Shown here: piece by piece, positions 1-9,600 of the stretch
Position numbering within the stretch: position 1 is the stretch's first letter
Layout of the letters: every line of letters starts with the position of its first letter
Assembly (NCBI GenBank): GCA_965116345.1
Contig: OZ220680.1
Location: 3,038,001 to 3,102,000 of the forward strand
DNA: 64,000 nt
Reading direction: 5' to 3'
From: VXYL01 sp965116345
GTDB taxonomy: Bacteria > Pseudomonadota > Gammaproteobacteria > Pseudomonadales > Azotimanducaceae
Notes under the pieces: generated by a model
What the model was told of the DNA's origin: nothing
The model's database searches: none
The model's input: the letters and a program-made list of their open reading frames with translations, nothing else
Position numbers and translations under genes: made by a program

Positions 1-180
1 GTCGGCAAGGATGCAGCCGCCCTGCGGTATCCGCTTCAGGGCGAACATCACGGCGTCGATCTGGTGCGGATTCGGATCCACCCGCCCCCGGCGCTGCGAC
101 GCCACTTGCCGCCAACGCTCGCCGGCGCGGCGCAGCCTGACGAGGTCTTCGGCGTAGTAGCGTCGGTGGATGGGATGCAT
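1..180 (-). CDS. SNF2/RapA-type DEAD-like helicase, N-terminal fragment (runs off left edge)
   Basis: Reading the minus strand from the ATG at 180 gives 60 open codons to the window edge. The end of the fragment reads VDPNPHQIDAVMFALKR and then GGCILAD. This matches the Q-motif region and the residues just before Walker A in RapA/HepA-like SNF2 ATPases, where ILADEVGLGKT normally follows. The break therefore falls immediately before the nucleotide-binding loop, and everything catalytic lies outside the window. The frame is also open upstream of this ATG, with a GTG five codons earlier, so the start is uncertain. It diverges from the gene at 326 across about 145 bases that should hold both promoters. 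The assignment rests on a short but characteristic stretch. Confidence 0.75.
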   Translation of the reverse strand, partial: MHPIHRRYYAEDLVRLRRAGERWRQVASQRRGRVDPNPHQIDAVMFALKRIPQGGCILAD

Positions 181-325
181 GGCGGAGGTAGGCACGACGA
201 GATGCGCGACCGCAAGTATATCGGCGGTCGACCTTCGCGTGAGCGGAGCAAGGGTCGGCAACTTCACTCGGCTTGCGGACACGCTGTTTCGCGAGTGTGC
301 TACGTTGGCTGATTCGGATGTCGCA

Positions 326-979
326 ATGTACGAGGAAGAAATGCCATACGTGATTGATATGTCGACCTTGAAGAAGGAAGGGGAGTTCGGGTCGAAAGCG
401 TGGGGCGAGGCCTGCGCAGCCGCGGCGGTCAAGATTCTCAAGGCCGCGGACCTGCCGGCGGATTTCGAGTGGGCGTTCACCGAGTGCTATACGCATCCTC
501 CCGCCCGACTCATGCAGGGCGGGCGGGAAAAGGCCGGCTACTACATCATGGTGAAGGATGGCGAGGTCACCGGCGGCGATGGTGAACCGGAGGAGGCGCT
601 GGCCATACGCGGTTTCCACATCCGCGCCCGATGGGCCGCCATCTGCAACCAGTCCGGGGCGTTCTACGGCCGCGAGGGCGGGCGGAAACGCGCCGAGGGG
701 CAACGCGCGCTGCTGGCGGCGGTCGAGGAATACGTCGGTCGGAAAAACCCCTATGGGGAGAAGCAGCCGTCGGAGATGTACTGGCCCGACACCGTCAGCG
801 GTCCGCTGATGGCCGGCTCCGAGGAAGGCAATGGACTGCACAACATAGCCGCCGCCATGCAGACCCAGTCACCGGAGTTCGTGGACTTGCCGGTCACGGA
901 GATGCTCGTGCCGATCTTCGAGGACATGACCGAGGAGCAGAAGAAGGACTTCCTCAAACTCCTGGCCGTCGAGATGTAG
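326..979 (+). CDS. Hypothetical protein, ~217 aa
   Basis: I do not recognise this family. The protein is soluble, with no signal peptide or membrane segment. It is acidic near the C-terminus, ending in a helical EDMTEEQKKDFLKLLAVEM stretch. A central part contains an IRGFHIRARWA segment and an NQSGAFYGREGG segment. The frame is open upstream to 170, but that part is arginine-rich and looks like read-through of the promoter region. I therefore place the start at the ATG at 326; ATGs at 341 and 359 are alternatives. It is divergent from the helicase fragment and convergent with the BCCT transporter, and strong hairpins follow its stop. Confidence 0.6.
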   Translation: MYEEEMPYVIDMSTLKKEGEFGSKAWGEACAAAAVKILKAADLPADFEWAFTECYTHPPARLMQGGREKAGYYIMVKDGEVTGGDGEPEEALAIRGFHIRARWAAICNQSGAFYGREGGRKRAEGQRALLAAVEEYVGRKNPYGEKQPSEMYWPDTVSGPLMAGSEEGNGLHNIAAAMQTQSPEFVDLPVTEMLVPIFEDMTEEQKKDFLKLLAVEM

Positions 980-985
980 GCGTGG

Positions 986-1068
986 GGGCGACGCTTGTCG
1001 TCGCCCTTGGGCGTTCAACGCACCACGAGGGCGATCGCGCGCCCTGGCGGGGGCGATAGGGTCGCCCC
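986..1068. terminator. Paired GC-rich hairpins between convergent genes
   Basis: A perfect 8-bp stem (GGGCGACG/CGTCGCCC, 986-1006) and a perfect 7-bp stem (GGGGCGA/TCGCCCC, 1050-1068) lie between the stop of the 326 gene and the stop of the BCCT gene at 1068. Neither has a clear T-run. They look like a bidirectional terminator or a short palindromic repeat, and the same GGGCGA/TCGCCC core recurs at 60126-60165. Confidence 0.5.
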
Positions 1069-2678
1069 TACGGGGTAACCGCCGAGGAGTCCTGGACCAG
1101 CGATTTGATCACCCCGAAGGTCATCGCCAGCAGGATCGCGCAGACCGGCAATGCCGCAGCGATGGACGCCGCCTGCAGGGCCTGCAGGCCGTCGACGAGG
1201 AGCAGGAGGGCCGCCACGACTCCGATGGACACGCCCCAGATGACCCGGAAGCGGCGTGGCGGGTGGTCGTCGCCCATGCTGAGCATGGTGGCGATCACCA
1301 GCGTTCCGGAGTCGGACGACGTGATGAACCAGGTTGCCAGCAGGAACGTCGCCAGCGCGGACATCGCCCAGACCAGCCAGGGGATCTCCGTCATCAGGTC
1401 GATGGTCGTGTAGAGCGCGGCCTCCAACTCCCAGTTGCGGGCGAGTTCCATGATGCCCGCGGTGCCGGCGCCGCCGTCGGCGTTCAGTTCCAGGTAGAGG
1501 GCGTTGCCGCCGAACAGGCACAGCCAGATAATGCCGATCACCGTCGGGACGAAGATCGCGCCGATGATGAACTCGCGGATGGTCCGGCCACGGGAGATGC
1601 GGGCGATGAACAGTCCGACGAAAGGCGCCCAGGCGATCCACCAGCCCCAGTAGAAGATCGTCCAGGAGCCCTGCCAGTCGGTCTCGCCGGGTTCGTCGGC
1701 GATCCACAGTGCCGCGGGCACGAAGTGGCGCAGGTACGAACCCACCGTCTCGGCGAGGAAGCCCAGCAGCCACTCGACCGGCCCGAAGACCAGGAAGAAC
1801 CCGAGCAGAATGACGCTCAGGTAGATGTTCCATTCCGAGATGATGCGGATGCCCCGGGCGACGCCGGACACGGCGGACAACGTCGCGACGGCGGTGATGA
1901 CGGCGATCAGCACGACATAGGTCCAGCTGTCGTTAGCCACACCGGCGAGGACATCGAGGCTGGCGGCCATCTGCTTGACGCCGAGCCCGAGCGACGTGGC
2001 GACGCCGAACACGGTGCCGAAGACCGCCAGCAGGTCGACGCCGTGACCGATGGGGCCGTAGATGCGTTCGCCGATGATCGGATGCAGCGAGGAGCGCAGG
2101 GTCAGTGGCAGTTTCTTGCGGAAGCCGAAGTAGGCGAGGCAGAGCCCCACGAGGACGTATACGGCCCACGCGTGCATCCCCCAGTGGAAGTAGGTGATGC
2201 GCATGGCGTGGACGGCGCGATCTTCGCTCAGTTCCAGCGCCCCGAGGCGGTCGGCGTGTGGATTGTTGGGATAGCCCGAGGCGGCGGCGTTGTCGAAGTA
2301 GAACATCGGCTCGGAGATGGAGAAGAACAGCAGCCCGATGCCGAGTCCCGCCGAGAACAGCATCGCGAGCCACGAGAAGGTGCTGAACTCCGGTCGCGTG
2401 TCGTCGTCGCCGAGGCGTACCCGGCCATGGCGGCTGAGCATGATGTACATGCACGCCACGAACACGACGCAGATGGCGATGATGTAGAAGCCACCGAACG
2501 TCGACTCGACCCAGCCGCGAACAGTCGAATAAACGTTGCCCGCGCTCTCGACGAATACCAGTGTGAAAAGGACGAACGCGCCGACCATGGCGAGCGACGC
2601 GATCGTCATGCCCGGATGCACGCCTTTCCACCAGCCGGATCTCGCAACCGCGGAGCCAGACTGGCGTGTCGAACTCAT
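1068..2678 (-). CDS. BCCT-family (betaine/carnitine/choline-type) transporter
   Basis: This is a 536-residue inner-membrane secondary transporter with about 12 hydrophobic segments, a normal length for BCCT carriers. These carriers take up trimethylammonium compounds, or in some members taurine- or DMSP-like compounds, driven by Na+ or H+. The diagnostic GMHAWAVY segment is near residue 167. The tryptophan-rich WTIFYWGWWIAWAPFVG box is near residue 340 and is followed by ARISRGRTIREF. The ATG at 2678 overlaps the Ldh2 stop by 4 bases (ATGA), so the two are translationally coupled. The frame continues far upstream, but there it only shadows the Ldh2 gene. The substrate cannot be read from sequence; the neighbours suggest a small organic compound that is oxidised and then cleaved. 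Confidence 0.92.
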   Translation of the reverse strand: MSSTRQSGSAVARSGWWKGVHPGMTIASLAMVGAFVLFTLVFVESAGNVYSTVRGWVESTFGGFYIIAICVVFVACMYIMLSRHGRVRLGDDDTRPEFSTFSWLAMLFSAGLGIGLLFFSISEPMFYFDNAAASGYPNNPHADRLGALELSEDRAVHAMRITYFHWGMHAWAVYVLVGLCLAYFGFRKKLPLTLRSSLHPIIGERIYGPIGHGVDLLAVFGTVFGVATSLGLGVKQMAASLDVLAGVANDSWTYVVLIAVITAVATLSAVSGVARGIRIISEWNIYLSVILLGFFLVFGPVEWLLGFLAETVGSYLRHFVPAALWIADEPGETDWQGSWTIFYWGWWIAWAPFVGLFIARISRGRTIREFIIGAIFVPTVIGIIWLCLFGGNALYLELNADGGAGTAGIMELARNWELEAALYTTIDLMTEIPWLVWAMSALATFLLATWFITSSDSGTLVIATMLSMGDDHPPRRFRVIWGVSIGVVAALLLLVDGLQALQAASIAAALPVCAILLAMTFGVIKSLVQDSSAVTP

Positions 2679-3763
2679 GGCCAGTGGAGATTCAGGCCCA
2701 GTTCGGCGCTTGCGCCGTTGAACCAGTCCACGACCTCCCTGTGGTAGGGAATGCCCTCGGCCCGGCGCTTCTCGGCTTCTTCGTGCTCGATGAGTCCCGC
2801 GTAGTAGACCCGCTCGTGACCCGTCGCCGGCTTCATGTTGACGAGCCTGTCGATGAGCGCGTCCATGTCGCGCTTGAAAGCGTCGACGTCGACGAAGGCG
2901 TCGATCTTGAAGGCCATCACGAACTGCGAGAGCTCGTTGCCGCCGGCGAGGAAGCCGGGGCCGTTGCCGGACAGGATTCCCGACATGATGTCGGCGATCA
3001 TGGCGAAGCCGTAGCCCTTGTGACTGCCGTTCTCGCGGGTGCCGCCGAAGGGCGGCATGAAGAACTTGCCGTAGTCCGGCGCGTCGACCCGCTCGGTGAT
3101 GGGCTCGCCGCGCAAGTCGGTGATCCAGCCGGGCTCCAGTTTCGAACCGATGCGCCGCGTCAGCATGATCTTGTTCGCGGCAACCTGGGTGGTGGCGACA
3201 TCGAATACGAACGGGGGGTGATTGCCCGCCGGTGCCGCCCAGGCGATGGGATGGGTTCCGAATACCGGTTCCGAGCCGAACGTCGGCACCTGGATATGAC
3301 CACCGGCGGAGACCATGCAGACGCCGATCATGTCCTGTTCCAGCGCCATCATCGGGTAGTAGGCGAGCATGCCCACATGACCGCATCGTTGAACCCCCAC
3401 CGCGCCCATGCCGAACTCCTCGGCCTTGTCCATCGCCATTTCCATGGCCCGGGGACCGACCTGCAGGCCGATGCCGCGGTCGGCGTCCAGGGTGGCGCTG
3501 ACGGCGGACTCGCGGACGACCTGCACATCGGGAGTCGGATTCAGGCTGGCGTTGCGGAACTGGTTCACATAGATGCGCAACTGGTTGGAGATGCCGTGGG
3601 ACTCGCAGCCGCGCAGGTCGCTGGTGATGAGCACATCGGCGCACAAGGCGGCGTCGCCTGACGGCATTCCCATGGCCTCGAAAACGGCTTGCGTGCCCTC
3701 CCGGGCGGCAGCTTCCGAGACCAGGACCTGGTCGGCTTCCGGAACGAGGAAGTGTCTCAACAT
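2675..3763 (-). CDS. Ldh2-family malate/L-lactate/L-sulfolactate-type dehydrogenase
   Basis: This 362-residue NAD(P)-dependent oxidoreductase has the non-Rossmann Ldh2 fold. Family members oxidise malate, lactate, sulfolactate, ureidoglycolate or 2,3-diketo-gulonate. Typical features include DLRGCESHGISNQLRIY near the N-terminus, GHVGMLAYYPMMA, FGTHPIAWAAPAG, and ENGSHKGYGFAMIADIMSGILSG in the C-terminal half. The ATG at 3763 starts MLRHFLVPEADQ. An in-frame extension to 3853 is arginine-rich and overlaps the upstream gene, so I rejected it. It lies 19 bases after the transketolase-like gene and overlaps the transporter start by 4 bases. Substrate specificity is unknown. Confidence 0.88.
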   Translation of the reverse strand: MLRHFLVPEADQVLVSEAAAREGTQAVFEAMGMPSGDAALCADVLITSDLRGCESHGISNQLRIYVNQFRNASLNPTPDVQVVRESAVSATLDADRGIGLQVGPRAMEMAMDKAEEFGMGAVGVQRCGHVGMLAYYPMMALEQDMIGVCMVSAGGHIQVPTFGSEPVFGTHPIAWAAPAGNHPPFVFDVATTQVAANKIMLTRRIGSKLEPGWITDLRGEPITERVDAPDYGKFFMPPFGGTRENGSHKGYGFAMIADIMSGILSGNGPGFLAGGNELSQFVMAFKIDAFVDVDAFKRDMDALIDRLVNMKPATGHERVYYAGLIEHEEAEKRRAEGIPYHREVVDWFNGASAELGLNLHWP

Positions 3764-3782
3764 GGTAGGGCGCGCTTGGCGG

Positions 3783-6326
3783 TTACAGCGACGCCAAGGC
3801 CTCCGCCTGTCTCGCCAGGCGGGATTCGCGCTCGTTCGCGAATCGCGCCACACCGCTGGCGATGGACTGCTGGTCGAGGTGCGCCTCGGCGATCACGTCC
3901 GGTTCGAGGCCGCCGGTCAGCCAACGGTCGTGCCAGTCTGAGACCATCGAGTACTCGCGCGTCAGCGGGCCGACGTCGCGGACCGGCCAGACGCGCTGCG
4001 TGCCCGTGGAGACGATCATCATGTCGAGTTCGGCGCCGGTGGGCAGCACGGACTCGCGGTAGGCCGTCGGCTGCTGGTCGAACAGCTCCTCGCTGATGGC
4101 CGCGACCACCTTGACGTTGATGCCCGCGGCCTCGAGTTCCGGCAGCGACTGGACCAGGTTGAAGGTCGAACTCGAGCCTTGAGCGACGACGTAGCCGTGG
4201 CGGGGCTTGTCCGGTTCGAAGTCGCGGATCACGTAGAACCCTTTCGCGGCCGCCTTGAGGTCGGTGTCGGCGAAGCGGGAACGATCCGCCACCGCGAAGT
4301 CGGGTCGGGCCACCTCGATCACGATCACGCCGACCAGGGGGTCGCGGGCTGCCAATTCCACGGCGGCGAAGTAACCCGGCGCGACATCGTTGTAGTCCCA
4401 GAAGTTCAGCACGATCACCTGGCCGCGTGGGAACAACTTCCACACCTGGGGGGCGAAGATGCCGAAGTGGGTGCGCGCATCCGCCGCCGTTTCCGGTCCG
4501 GAGTGGCCGGCGAGAATGTTCAGTACGCCGACGCGGAATGGACTGTCCTGGTTCTGCTGGCTCCAGACCCGGGCCGGCAGGTACATGAACGGCGTGAACG
4601 CGCCGTAGCTGCCGCTCATCGCCCAGACGCCGCTGTGCACCTCGGGGTCCAGGGACGCGCTCTGGCCGACCAGGCCGATGGCGGTGGACGCATTGCCCGC
4701 CTCCTGGATGGCCGCCTTGAATCTCGTGCCCACGGGGTTCGACAGCGGGTGGTAGTGGCCGGTGAGCGTGCCCTTCTCGACGTTGATGGAACTCGACAGG
4801 TCCGCGGACACGGTGATGAACCGGTTCTCCGTGACGTGGTTCATCCACTTGACGACTTCGGAGATCGCCCGGCGCGTGCCGGCCACCTGGCCCGGCAGCT
4901 TGAAGAGCTCGACGCCGACCTCGGTGTCTTCGCCGTTGGCGCGGGCCGGTACGGTCTGCGGTTCGACCGGCAGATTGCCGACGAGCAGACGATCGTCCTG
5001 GAACGGATCCCTGCGGTTGTCGAGGCGGAGTTTCGCGTCGTCCGTGACCGTCTCGCCGATTTCCACGAGGCGGTCGCTCAGCCAGTCGCCCAAGCCGTTG
5101 TTGTCGAGCACCGACATGGCGATGTCGATGTTGGTCTTGAACTGTCTCAGCCGCTCGGCTTCGTCGCTCACGGCGCCGTCGCGAATGCCCTCGAAGGTCA
5201 CGCCGAAGCGTTGTTCGAAGGTCTGTGCCAGGGCGACGAAGTAGGGCACGTTCATCTTCATGTCGTAGGGATGGCTGGGATAGCCGACCACCTGGTCGCC
5301 GAAGTCGGGGATCGCGCCATCGCGGGCCGCCGGCCACCAGCCCTTGGTGGTGCGGCCGACCACGATCATCGGCCGACGATCGTCGGCATCCCAGTCCTCC
5401 ATGGTCTTGAGCGCGGCAAGCACCTGGTCGTAGTCGTTGCCGTCGTCGAGGCTCAGAACGTTCCAGCCGTAGGACGCCCACTGGTCGGCGATCCGGTAGC
5501 CTTCCATGGACTCCGCGACCACACCGCCGATCAGGGAGTCGTCGATGCCGGCGTTGTTGAACGACAGCATGATGCGTAGTCGCTTGCCGACCTGTTGCGC
5601 GACGGCCTGGGTCTTGAACTCCTGGGAGTGGCCCGAGGTCATGGCGAACTCGCCTTCCAGGGCGACGATCTTGGGCGACGGTCCGGCCCCCATGAAATCC
5701 CAGAAGGCCGCCTTGCCCGCCGCGGTGGCGACGCCGATGCCGGACGGGCCGCCGTTGACGTCGTTGATGAGGTCCGTGGTTTCCGAGTGGCCCGCCAGGG
5801 AGCGGATTCCCCGCAGCTTCGCCTGCGCGAACAACGGGTCGTCGACGAGACCCTGGTCGGCCAACAGGTTGACGAGCGCCCCGGCGCCCCGGCGGAAACC
5901 CAGGCAGTCGATGGACAGGATGGCGGTTTCCGGGTCGACCCGGTAGCGGCTGTCGCCGGTGGCGGCGTGGCGGCGGGCCATGGCTTCGCCCATGATCATC
6001 CACAGGGCGTAGAGGGTCGGAATATTGTGCCCCCCGGCCAGCAGCAGCCTGTCGCCGAATGGGTGTTTCGGGCGTCGATAGTCGTATCGGAGGCCGCCGT
6101 TCTCCGGACCGGCGAGGTGCAGTGCAACGTTGTAGGGGGTATACGCCAGCGGGCCGCCGAAGTGACCGGTCTGGGCATAGTTGCCAAGCAGGGTCAGCGT
6201 CATCGCCGTCATGAAGCCGACGTCCTCGAGGCGCTGCCGGTCGTACGCGGGAAGCTCGACACTGCGTTCGGTGGCTTCGCCCCGGCTCGAGGCGGTGCGC
6301 ACTAGGACTGCTGTTCCGTTACCCAT
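3783..6326 (-). CDS. Transketolase-like thiamine-diphosphate enzyme
   Basis: This 847-residue protein has both halves of a transketolase or homodimeric pyruvate dehydrogenase E1. The N-terminal half has a GNYAQTGHFGGPLAY loop, LLLAGGHNIPTLYAL and GPSGIGVATAAGKAAF. It then has the cofactor-binding stretch VALEGEF...NNAGIDDS, where the usual GDG is GEF. The pyrimidine-binding half has FKAAIQEAGNASTAIG, which supplies the expected catalytic glutamate. It is longer than a typical 660-residue transketolase. The reaction is probably ThDP-dependent cleavage or transfer of a 2-keto unit, substrate unknown. As first gene of the operon with the Ldh2 dehydrogenase and BCCT transporter, it may act on the product of that dehydrogenase. 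Confidence 0.8.
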   Translation of the reverse strand: MGNGTAVLVRTASSRGEATERSVELPAYDRQRLEDVGFMTAMTLTLLGNYAQTGHFGGPLAYTPYNVALHLAGPENGGLRYDYRRPKHPFGDRLLLAGGHNIPTLYALWMIMGEAMARRHAATGDSRYRVDPETAILSIDCLGFRRGAGALVNLLADQGLVDDPLFAQAKLRGIRSLAGHSETTDLINDVNGGPSGIGVATAAGKAAFWDFMGAGPSPKIVALEGEFAMTSGHSQEFKTQAVAQQVGKRLRIMLSFNNAGIDDSLIGGVVAESMEGYRIADQWASYGWNVLSLDDGNDYDQVLAALKTMEDWDADDRRPMIVVGRTTKGWWPAARDGAIPDFGDQVVGYPSHPYDMKMNVPYFVALAQTFEQRFGVTFEGIRDGAVSDEAERLRQFKTNIDIAMSVLDNNGLGDWLSDRLVEIGETVTDDAKLRLDNRRDPFQDDRLLVGNLPVEPQTVPARANGEDTEVGVELFKLPGQVAGTRRAISEVVKWMNHVTENRFITVSADLSSSINVEKGTLTGHYHPLSNPVGTRFKAAIQEAGNASTAIGLVGQSASLDPEVHSGVWAMSGSYGAFTPFMYLPARVWSQQNQDSPFRVGVLNILAGHSGPETAADARTHFGIFAPQVWKLFPRGQVIVLNFWDYNDVAPGYFAAVELAARDPLVGVIVIEVARPDFAVADRSRFADTDLKAAAKGFYVIRDFEPDKPRHGYVVAQGSSSTFNLVQSLPELEAAGINVKVVAAISEELFDQQPTAYRESVLPTGAELDMMIVSTGTQRVWPVRDVGPLTREYSMVSDWHDRWLTGGLEPDVIAEAHLDQQSIASGVARFANERESRLARQAEALASL

Positions 6327-6668
6327 TGCAAGGTTCTCTCATCTCGTGCTCGCTACCGTCCCCTGACAATCGACCCGGTGGCGACTGTGCAGCAGCCACG
6401 CGAAGTGCAGTGGTCAGCCTACCGCAGCCCGCGCGCGGCTGTCATCCGATGGGAACTTCCGGCGTGGATCGTGGCCAGAGGTAGACCGCGTCGCTGGCCC
6501 GCTTTTCTCACCAGGGGCCGCGATGATCGCCGCGTCTGGCGGGCAGCGGTTGGGCTGCGGTTGGGCTTGCGGCAAAGTACGAATCGGTGCAGCCTTCGTG
6601 AAGTCCCGGCCATCTGTGTGGGGTTTGCCGTGGCAAGAGTTCGACCCAACGACCCCAAGGACCGTCTT
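6327..6668. other. Divergent intergenic region, no gene seen
   Basis: These 342 bases separate the divergent transketolase-like gene and the large exported protein. The frame of the latter is open from 6378, but the first 97 codons are arginine-rich and lack any signal sequence, so they look like untranslated upstream DNA. Both promoters must lie here; I found no convincing consensus hexamers. Confidence 0.5.
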
Positions 6669-9600
6669 ATGCCACAGAACCGTGGCCCCGTATCCAACGC
6701 GAGACGACTGTGGTTGATTGCGGCCCTATGTGTCGCGAGTTCCGCGTTCGCCCAGTCGAGTGACCTGTTCACGCCGGTCGACGGCTCGGCGGCGCAGTCT
6801 TCGGCCGACGCCTCGGAAACGATACTTCGAAGGACGGCCGAGGTGCCGGACTGGAGTGGGGAAACCCTGAGACACCGGCGTATGCAGGTCGACTTCGCGG
6901 CGCTTGCGGAAGTACGCGCTGCGCTAGGCGACGGCGAGTCCCCAACGATGGGGGTGAACCTGTTCGAGAATTTGCGTCTAGAAGCCGTTGACCTGCGTAC
7001 CGCCCCAACGGCGACGGGCTATTCGCTGGCGGCCTCGCTGCGGAACATCCCCCACGGGACACTGACCCTGGTGGTCAACGGCGAGATCGTCACGGGGGTC
7101 GTTCGCACGCCGTTGGCGACCTACACCATCGACTCGTCAGGCGCGGTTTGCCACATCCGTCAGGTCGATCCGTCCACGCTTCCCAAGGGGGCAGATCCAT
7201 TGGATCCGCCAGGACTGCCGCGGAACACGGATCGCCCACGAACCACCATCAAGCCGCCGGCGTCGACGTCGACAGAGGAATCGTCCATCGTCGACATCCT
7301 GGTCCTGTACACACCGGCCGTCGTGGATGCACGTGGCGGAATCCCTGCGGTCCAGGCGATGGTCGATCTCTGGATCACCGAGACCAATCAAGCGTTGGCC
7401 GACAGTGACGTTGATCTCCAGGTGTTCCTGACGCGCGCCGAGGGCGTCGACTACAGGGAGGGGGCGTCGATGGAAATCGATCTCGACAGACTTGCCGATC
7501 CCTCCGACGGCAATCTCGACCACGTGCACGATCTCCGGGAGAAGTCCGGTGCGGATCTTGTCCACCTGGTGACTATGGAGCGGCCGAGTGTCTGCGGGAT
7601 CGCTTTTCTCATGTTCCGAATCGATCCGGACTTCGAGCAGGCGGGATTCGGGGTCACGGCTCACCAATGCGGAGGTCTGGTGTTCGCCCACGAGTTGGGC
7701 CACAACATGAGCCTTCGCCACGACCGCTACCTGGATTCTTTCAATTCGCCCTTCGCCTTCAGCCACGGATACGTGAATCAACGCGCTTTCGACGAGGGGG
7801 CTTCCGGCAGCCAACGCTGGCGGACGATCATGGCCTACGAAGACCAGTGCCTGGACTCGAGTTTTAGCTGCCCAAGGCTGACGCGCTTCGCGAATCCGGA
7901 TCAGCTCTACGATGATGACCCGTTGGGGGTTCACGGGACGACGTCCACCTCTCGACTCGATGGTCCCGCAGACGCGCGTCGCAGTCTGAACGAGGCGAGA
8001 TCAACCGTGGCGGCCTATCGGCAAGCGGGCCCCGATCTGACGACCGGCACGGTTGTGGCCGACAGGTCGTGGGACCTAGGCCAGAACGTCACCATCATCG
8101 CCGCCGTGACCAACCAAGGCAGAATCGAGTCGGGCGCAGCCACGGCGACCTACTACCGCTCCACGGATCCGGTCATCGGCACGGACGACACCGCGTTGGA
8201 GTCGTTCCCGGTCGCAGCTCTTGGGGCCAAAGAGGGTGCCAGCAACGCCCTGAACACGTCGGCGCCCGACATGCCTGGACGGCTCTACTACGGGGTTTGT
8301 GTCGACATCGTCGAGGGCGAGACCGATACCACCAACAACTGCTCACCGGCGGTCGCGGTCTCCGTAGGCCCCACCGTGGCGGTCAGCGACACGAGTGTCT
8401 CCGAAGGCCTGGAGTTGGCGTTCTCGCTCAACCTGTCCGAAGCCCAGGCGGTGCCGGTCGAGGTCCGTTGGGAACTTCGGCAGGGTACCGCAGTGGCCGG
8501 TGTCGACTACGCCGGTGCGGCCCGAGGCACGGTCACCCTCGCGGCCCACAAGGCATTCGGGACGGTTTCTGTGGACACCTTGGCCGATACGCTACCCGAA
8601 GGGGACGACACGCTCACGCTTACGTTGGTGGATGCCTCGCCTGCAACCGCGGTGTCGGTCAGCGCGGACGCCTGGGAGGCGACGGGCACGATCGTGGACG
8701 ACGACGGCGATCTCAGCATCCCGGATGCGAACCTGCGTGCCGCGCTGAATGAGGCGTTGGGCAGATCCATTGGAGACATCACGGCGGACGACCTGGCAGG
8801 TCTGTCCACGTTCGTCGCCATCGGGCGAGGCATTCGTGATCTGACGGGCCTACACGCTGCCACAGACCTCAAGCTGCTGGTGCTCAATGGGAACGCGGTG
8901 ACCGACCTCGAACCACTCGGCCACTTGGCCAATCTCACCCGCCTGGAGCTGGCCCTCAACGGCATTACAGACCTGGCCGGACTTGGTGGCTTGACCAACC
9001 TGATCGACCTGGTGCTGGGCGCCGCCGACGAAACCGGTCATAGGAATGTCCTCGACGACCTCACGCCGCTCGCCGGGTTGTCTGCCCTTGCGTTGCTGAA
9101 TCTCGAGTCAACGGGTGTCTCGGACCTGCAGCCGCTCGCCAATCTGACCGAGCTGGAGACGTTGTACCTAGAAGGAAACTCGGTTAGCGACTTGTCACCG
9201 CTCGGCGGGCTGTCGCGCCTGTCGACCTTGGACTTGAACTTCAACAACGTGTCGAACCTGTCACCGCTAGCGGATTTGACGCGCCTGTCGTGGCTTGGGC
9301 TGTGGTCCAACGAGATCACTGACGTCGGTGCGCTTGGGAATCTGACGCGGCTCTTTTGGCTCGACTTGGACGAGAACGCGGTTGTGGACATCGAGCCGCT
9401 GGCGGGACTCTCGGGATTGACGTTCCTGTGGCTTTTGGACAACGAGATCGCCACGCTGCCGAATCTCGAGGCGTGGGGGAATCTCAGGGGATTGAGCTTG
9501 GGGTCCAACCGCCTCGTGAACGTCGGACCGCTGGCATCGTTAGGAGGGTTGGAACTCCTGGACTTGGGTGGCAACGCGGTCAGGAGCATCGAACCCTTGT

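Noticed and set aside
1263..2747. Long open frame (494 codons) on the plus strand
   Set aside because: It is antisense to the BCCT transporter, whose identity is certain; long antisense frames are expected at this GC content.
4179..5579. Long open frame (466 codons) on the plus strand
   Set aside because: It is antisense to the transketolase-like gene, has shadow-type composition (rich in V, D, H, R), and shows no recognisable motif.
3757..6003. 748-codon minus-strand frame
   Set aside because: It is an alternate frame of the transketolase-like gene, arginine- and glycine-rich with no domain.
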